From Acidobacteriota bacterium (GTDB lineage Bacteria; Acidobacteriota; Vicinamibacteria; Vicinamibacterales; CAVVIG01): DNA of 17,347 bases. Below, one piece after another: positions 14,705 to 17,347 of this stretch; the first letter of the stretch is position 1, and each line of letters opens with the position of its first letter. The notes under the pieces were generated by a model, which worked only from the letters and a program-made list of their open reading frames with translations, had not been told where the DNA came from and ran no database searches. The position numbers were made by a program, and so were the translations under genes. Location: positions 1 to 17,347 of the forward strand of contig QHWK01000357.1 in the NCBI GenBank assembly GCA_003223775.1, given 5' to 3'.

Positions 14705-15218
14705 ACCCCTTGCCTTCGATGGTCGGCTTCGAGACCGGACCGACCTGGGCGACCGCTTCGGAGTACTTCAAGTAGGTATCGATCGAGGCGACGACGACCC
14801 GCGCTTCGACGGTGATGAGGTCGATGCCCACCAGCGAGACGCGGACCCACGCATCGATCACGATCCCTTTGTCGAGTACTCGGTCGAGGACGTCAATAAG
14901 ACTCGTGCCGCCTGCGGCTCTCTCAACGGGCATCGGAGCACTCCCGCGCACCTGCTTGCGCAACTCCTCGTTCTCGGCCGACAGCGCCTGCTTGCCCGGC
15001 GACAGATGGTGATCGAATTTCCACCAGTCGAGGCCGATTTGCTCGGCCTTGTCGATCGAGCAGATGAGCAGCCGGATCCGAATCGTCAGGAGCTCGACTT
15101 CCGCAAGCGAAACCTTGACGTCGCCGGCGACGACCAGCCCCTTGTCGAGGACACGGTCGAGCACATCGACGAGGCCTGACGAACGAGGGTGGTATCCCTC
15201 GCTCAGTGACGTCGGCAT
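14601..15218 (-). CDS. Fused GvpJ-GvpA gas vesicle protein (possible internal gvpA start)
   Basis: 205 codons with no stop between two GvpA-fold units. Unit 1 (about 14-80): SGLVDVLDRVLDKGLVVAG, then VKVSLAEVELLTIRIRLLICSIDKAEQIGLDWW; the AGD and GxDWW features match Bacillus-type GvpJ. Unit 2 (from residue ~95): MPVERAAGGTSLIDVLDRVLDKG, then IVIDAWVRVSLVGIDLITVEARVVVASIDTYLKYSEAV, a near-consensus GvpA, the main shell protein. Unit 2 begins with its own ATG (about 14934), preceded by GGGAG 7 nt upstream, so separate GvpA could be made by internal initiation. A C-terminal tail (EVIAENAALRAQL, then Arg-rich) overlaps the histidine-kinase start. This is the first gene of the operon. Separate gvpJ and gvpA genes are usual; a fusion is unusual. 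Confidence 0.9.
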   Translation of the reverse strand: MPTSLSEGYHPRSSGLVDVLDRVLDKGLVVAGDVKVSLAEVELLTIRIRLLICSIDKAEQIGLDWWKFDHHLSPGKQALSAENEELRKQVRGSAPMPVERAAGGTSLIDVLDRVLDKGIVIDAWVRVSLVGIDLITVEARVVVASIDTYLKYSEAVAQVGPVSKPTIEGKGYEEVIAENAALRAQLNAGTGSRARGRRRASASRG

Positions 15219-15227
15219 AGCATCCGT

Positions 15228-15233
15228 ATTCTA
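15228..15233 (-). promoter_or_regulatory. Candidate -10 element close to gvpJ-gvpA start
   Basis: TAGAAT on the minus strand ends 9 nt before the ATG at 15218, matching TATAAT at 5 of 6 positions. No convincing -35 hexamer lies 16-18 bp upstream. It would give a nearly leaderless message, which fits the absence of a Shine-Dalgarno site at this start. Weak on its own. Confidence 0.25.
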
Positions 15234-15288
15234 CGAAGTTTCGCGCGCGCTCGCTGTGTCACTGATTGGCGAGGAACTGTGTTATCTC

Positions 15289-15305
15289 AGCAATGGCAAT
15301 GCCAA
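15289..15305 (-). promoter_or_regulatory. Candidate sigma-54 (-24/-12) promoter for the gas vesicle operon
   Basis: Minus strand reads TTGGCATTGCCATTGCT. The GG and the downstream GC are 10 nt apart, the exact spacing of -24/-12 promoters (consensus YTGGCACG-N4-TTGCW). The C and G after TGGCA are the main mismatches. A transcript would start near 15278 and leave about 60 nt before gvpJ. The same bases include an inverted repeat TGGCA-A-TGCCA (15294-15304), so an operator is an alternative reading. Confidence 0.4.
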
Positions 15306-15389
15306 ACGATTAGTGGCGCAATTTTTTGCGATTACCCGAGGCCCTGCATCGAAGCCCGACAGTACGGGACTAATGATCGTAGGGAATTG

Positions 15390-16037
15390 CTACAAAGCCA
15401 AGAGCTCACGGAAGTTGTCAATCACGCGCTCGTTCGGCCGCAGCTCGCCGCTCCGCTGCGCATCGAAGCCGAAACCATATCGAGCGAGATAGAGCGGAGT
15501 CGCTGCCGCGCGCGCGGTGCGGAGGTCGATCGGCGAGTCACCGACCATCGCGGTTTCGCGCGCGGCTGCGCCGGTGCGCGCCATCAGATGTCGCAGTCCG
15601 GACGGATCGGGTTTTCGCGGGAACGGACCGTCGCCGCCGACGACCGCATCAGGCGCGAAATAGCGCGACAACGAGAGCCCATCGAGAATTCGCCGCGTCG
15701 ACTCGAGCGGTTTGTTCGTGAGGACGCCGAGGTGAGCGCGGTCGGCGAGCGCGGCAAGGACTTCAGGCACGTCCTGATACGGCCGCGTGTGGTCGAGCAG
15801 ATGTGCGGCGTAGATCGCGAGAAAGCGATCGAGCGCGTCGGGCGGCCGCGCGACGGCGCTCGCCTCGAACGCGCGTGCGACGAGCGTTGCCGCGCCGTCG
15901 CCGACCATGCGGCCGATGCGATCTTCGGCGAGCGGCGCCGCGCCGCATTCGACGAGCAGCGTGTTGGTGGCGTTTGCGAGATCACGCTTCGAGTCGACGA
16001 GCGTTCCGTCGAGATCGAAAACGATCAGCTGAAACAT
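15390..16037 (-). CDS. gph: HAD-superfamily phosphatase, phosphoglycolate phosphatase-like
   Basis: 215 residues, HAD subfamily IA with an alpha-helical cap. Motif I is VFDLDGTLVDS (nucleophile D8, acid/base D10), motif II VLTNKP, motif III RKPDP (Lys), and motif IV MVGDSPIDLRTA. The cap region (DLANATNTLLVECGAAPL ... RIGRMVGDGAATLVARAF) closely follows phosphoglycolate phosphatases, which hydrolyse 2-phosphoglycolate formed in DNA repair or photorespiration. Related HAD enzymes have similar caps, so the substrate is probable but not proven. It begins 30 bp after queD on the same strand and is likely in the same transcript, with no obvious functional link to queuosine. Confidence 0.88.
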   Translation of the reverse strand: MFQLIVFDLDGTLVDSKRDLANATNTLLVECGAAPLAEDRIGRMVGDGAATLVARAFEASAVARPPDALDRFLAIYAAHLLDHTRPYQDVPEVLAALADRAHLGVLTNKPLESTRRILDGLSLSRYFAPDAVVGGDGPFPRKPDPSGLRHLMARTGAAARETAMVGDSPIDLRTARAAATPLYLARYGFGFDAQRSGELRPNERVIDNFRELLAL

Positions 16038-16067
16038 ACAAGGCAGGACGGCCGGACCGCGCGAGCC

Positions 16068-16469
16068 TCACGGCCGGTAGTCGGCAAAAGATGTCGGCGT
16101 CTCCCAGACGGTGACGCGCACGACCGGCAGCCCCTGCTCTTTCGCTTTGTCGAAAATCAACCGCGCGATGCGCTCGACGGTGGGATTGCTGTCGACGAGG
16201 AACACCGGCTCGCCCAGCGCGGTCAGCGCGGCGACGAGCGGATCGTCGTGGCGCAGCAGCATCTTGTGATCGAGCTCGCGATCGATCCAGCCCTTCACGA
16301 GGCGCTTGATGTCGCTGAAATCGCACACCATGTTGCGGCTGTCGAGCGTGCCCGTGCGGACCTCGATCTCGGCGACGGCGTTGTGGCCGTGCGGATGCTT
16401 GCAGACGCCGTCGTAGTCGAGCAGCCGGTGGCCGTAGCAGAACTCGATGCGTTTGGTGACGGAGTACAT
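16068..16469 (-). CDS. queD: 6-pyruvoyl-tetrahydropterin synthase family / 6-carboxytetrahydropterin synthase QueD
   Basis: 133 residues from ATG 16469; a longer frame to 16517 would add 16 unconserved residues in the regulatory gap. The zinc ligands H14, H27 and H29 and the catalytic C23 lie in FCYGHRLLDYDGVCKHPHGHN, the QueD/PTPS signature. Later motifs MVCDFSDIK, LDHKMLL and NPTVERIARLIF, and the terminal VTVWETPTSFADY, are also typical. QueD converts dihydroneopterin triphosphate to 6-carboxytetrahydropterin on the way to preQ0 and queuosine. Divergent queC lies 95 bp away and supports the QueD rather than biopterin role. Confidence 0.93.
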   Translation of the reverse strand: MYSVTKRIEFCYGHRLLDYDGVCKHPHGHNAVAEIEVRTGTLDSRNMVCDFSDIKRLVKGWIDRELDHKMLLRHDDPLVAALTALGEPVFLVDSNPTVERIARLIFDKAKEQGLPVVRVTVWETPTSFADYRP

Positions 16470-16485
16470 GTCGCGTGTTGGAGAA

Positions 16486-16545
16486 TTGGCGCGTTCGTGA
16501 ATTAAGCTAGCGATCAATCAAATCATCAATTCGCGAAATCGCCAA
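16486..16545. promoter_or_regulatory. Imperfect 18-bp inverted repeat in the divergent queD-queC region
   Basis: Left arm TTGGCGCGTTCGTGAATT (16486-16503) and right arm AATTCGCGAAATCGCCAA (16528-16545) pair at 15 of 18 positions around a 24-nt centre that includes GCTAGC. It sits between the queD and queC starts and could be an operator or a structured leader shared by both. The right part also resembles short repeats of the ATCAATC type, so chance expansion of such repeats is the alternative. Confidence 0.45.
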
Positions 16546-16564
16546 GCCACGAGATTCCTGCCAC

Positions 16565-17314
16565 ATGCGATCGGCTGTTCTGCTCTCCGGCGGCCTCGAC
16601 AGCGCGGTGCTCCTTGCCGAGGAGGCGGCGGCGCAGGCCGACGTCCAGCCGATCTACGTCAGCGTCGGCCTCGCGTGGGAGCAGGCGGAGCGCGCGATGA
16701 TCGAGCGTTTCCTCGCGGCGGCGCCCGACCGCCGCGCGATCCGGCGGCTCGTGTCGCTCAGCGTGGACATGCGCGACGTCTACGCGGCGACGCACTGGGC
16801 GATCGAGGGCCGGCCGCCGGGCTATCACACGCCGGACGAGGACGTGTATCTGCCGGGACGCAACGTGATCCTTCTCGGCAAGGCGGGCGTCTACTGCGCG
16901 GCCGCCGGGATCGATCGGCTCGTGCTCGGCACGCTCGGGCACAATCCGTTTCCCGATGCGACGCCCGATTTCCGCGCCGCGATGGCGCGCGCGCTGTCGC
17001 TCGGCCTCGCGCACACGCTGCAGATCGAGGCGCCGTACGCCGCGATCGGCAAGGCCGAGGTGATCCGCCGCGGCGCCGCGCTCGGCGTCCCGTTCGCGCT
17101 GACGCTTTCGTGCATGAATCCTCAATCACCTCACGCCGGTCACCACCAATCACCGCAGTCACCGCACACCAATCACCCCCAAACCCCAATCCCCAATCCC
17201 CAATCCCCTCTCCACTGCGGAGAGTGCAGTAAATGCCGCGAACGGCACGACGCATTCATCGAGGCCGGAATTCCCGATCCGACCGTCTACGCGACGACGA
17301 CAAACCTCGCCTAG
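16565..17314 (+). CDS. queC: 7-cyano-7-deazaguanine synthase QueC with repeat insertion
   Basis: 249 residues. The ATP-pyrophosphatase loop LLSGGLDSAVLL is at residues 6-17. PGRNVILLGKAGVYCAA and LGTLGHNPFPDATPDF follow the QueC core, and the zinc site has C183 (TLSCMNP) and HCGECSKC with C218, C221 and C224. QueC uses ATP and ammonia to turn 7-carboxy-7-deazaguanine into preQ0. In family members I recall, about 8 residues separate the first two zinc cysteines; here there are 34. The extra Pro/His/Gln/Ser stretch (about residues 186-216) is encoded by short tandem repeats, in frame, so the enzyme may still fold with an extra surface loop. The sequence resembles the shorter, divergent QueC-like group. 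Confidence 0.88.
   Translation: MRSAVLLSGGLDSAVLLAEEAAAQADVQPIYVSVGLAWEQAERAMIERFLAAAPDRRAIRRLVSLSVDMRDVYAATHWAIEGRPPGYHTPDEDVYLPGRNVILLGKAGVYCAAAGIDRLVLGTLGHNPFPDATPDFRAAMARALSLGLAHTLQIEAPYAAIGKAEVIRRGAALGVPFALTLSCMNPQSPHAGHHQSPQSPHTNHPQTPIPNPQSPLHCGECSKCRERHDAFIEAGIPDPTVYATTTNLA
17118..17211. repeat. Tandem CAATCACC / CCCCAAT-type repeat inside queC
   Basis: CAATCAC-like units occur at about 17123, 17149 and 17171, with degenerate TCACCGC units between, followed by CCCCAAT three times in tandem (about 17183-17204). The array is 7-nt based, low in G on the plus strand and unlike the surrounding high-GC coding sequence. It lies between codons for the first and second zinc cysteines of QueC. 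Confidence 0.8.
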
Positions 17315-17347
17315 CGGCATCTCGTTGACTCCACCTGGCGCGCGGCG

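Larger units (their letters stand above)
15219..15389. other. 171-bp spacer between the gph-like gene and the gas vesicle operon
   Basis: It has no gene and lower GC than its surroundings. Besides the promoter candidates it has a short hairpin CGCAA-TTTT-TTGCG (15317-15330) and a tract of six T. It must hold both the end of the minus-strand gph-like transcript and the start of the gas vesicle operon; no strong terminator is evident. Confidence 0.5.

Noticed and set aside
17118..17211. QueC considered a pseudogene broken by repeats
   Set aside because: The frame is intact and all four zinc cysteines and the C-terminus remain.
1..17347. tRNA, rRNA, insertion sequences, attachment sites or CRISPR
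   Set aside because: No cloverleaf, rRNA-like stretch, transposase frame or terminal inverted repeats with target duplication were found by reading.

Overview
The window is GC-rich DNA, apparently chromosomal, from a bacterium that resembles an Acidobacteriota member of the Vicinamibacteria type. The clues are the NIVWG-repeat tail of a probable secreted subtilase at the left edge, very high GC with Arg/Ala-rich shadow frames, few Shine-Dalgarno sites, several apparently leaderless starts, and scattered heptameric tandem repeats. This taxonomic call is inference from style; no rRNA or marker gene is present.

Left part (1-4.9 kb): the 3' end of a surface/secreted protein made of NIVWG repeats is translationally coupled (TAATG) to a GNAT acetyltransferase. 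A strong hairpin separates these from a convergent, minus-strand group: ubiE/menG methyltransferase, an unrecognised 144-aa protein, and a large PilT-like protein with a degenerate nucleotide-binding site and a ~200-residue Ala/Glu/Arg helix.

Middle part (4.9-7.15 kb): a DtxR/MntR-family metalloregulator diverges from ubiE with only 19 bp between the two start codons. Next come two divergent paralogous signal-peptide-bearing beta-rich (outer-membrane type) proteins. One has a normal C-terminus. The other has lost its end where it runs tail-to-tail into the regulator gene. A perfect 14-bp palindrome sits between their starts.

Main part (7.15-15.3 kb, minus strand): a compact gas-vesicle operon, read right to left: gvpJ-gvpA (one fused reading frame), a soluble GAF-PAS-PAS histidine kinase, a stand-alone receiver protein, gvpF/L copy 1 (basic N-terminal extension and an apparent ~50-residue internal deletion), gvpG, a double ArsA/GET3-type ATPase, gvpF/L copy 2, gvpS and gvpK. 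Genes overlap or nearly touch, so they are probably one transcript. No gvpN, gvpC or gvpO is visible in the window. The embedded two-component pair and the tandem ArsA protein are the unusual parts: a sensing module appears built into a buoyancy organelle operon, and an ATPase of the membrane-protein-targeting type occupies a place where a different ATPase (GvpN) would be expected. A sigma-54-like -24/-12 element lies about 70-90 bp upstream of gvpJ-gvpA.

Right part (15.4-17.3 kb): a HAD phosphatase (gph-like) and queD on the minus strand, and queC on the plus strand, diverging from a 95-bp region with an 18-bp imperfect inverted repeat. QueD and QueC are both preQ0 biosynthesis enzymes. queC carries an in-frame tandem-repeat insertion exactly between its first zinc cysteine and the other three.
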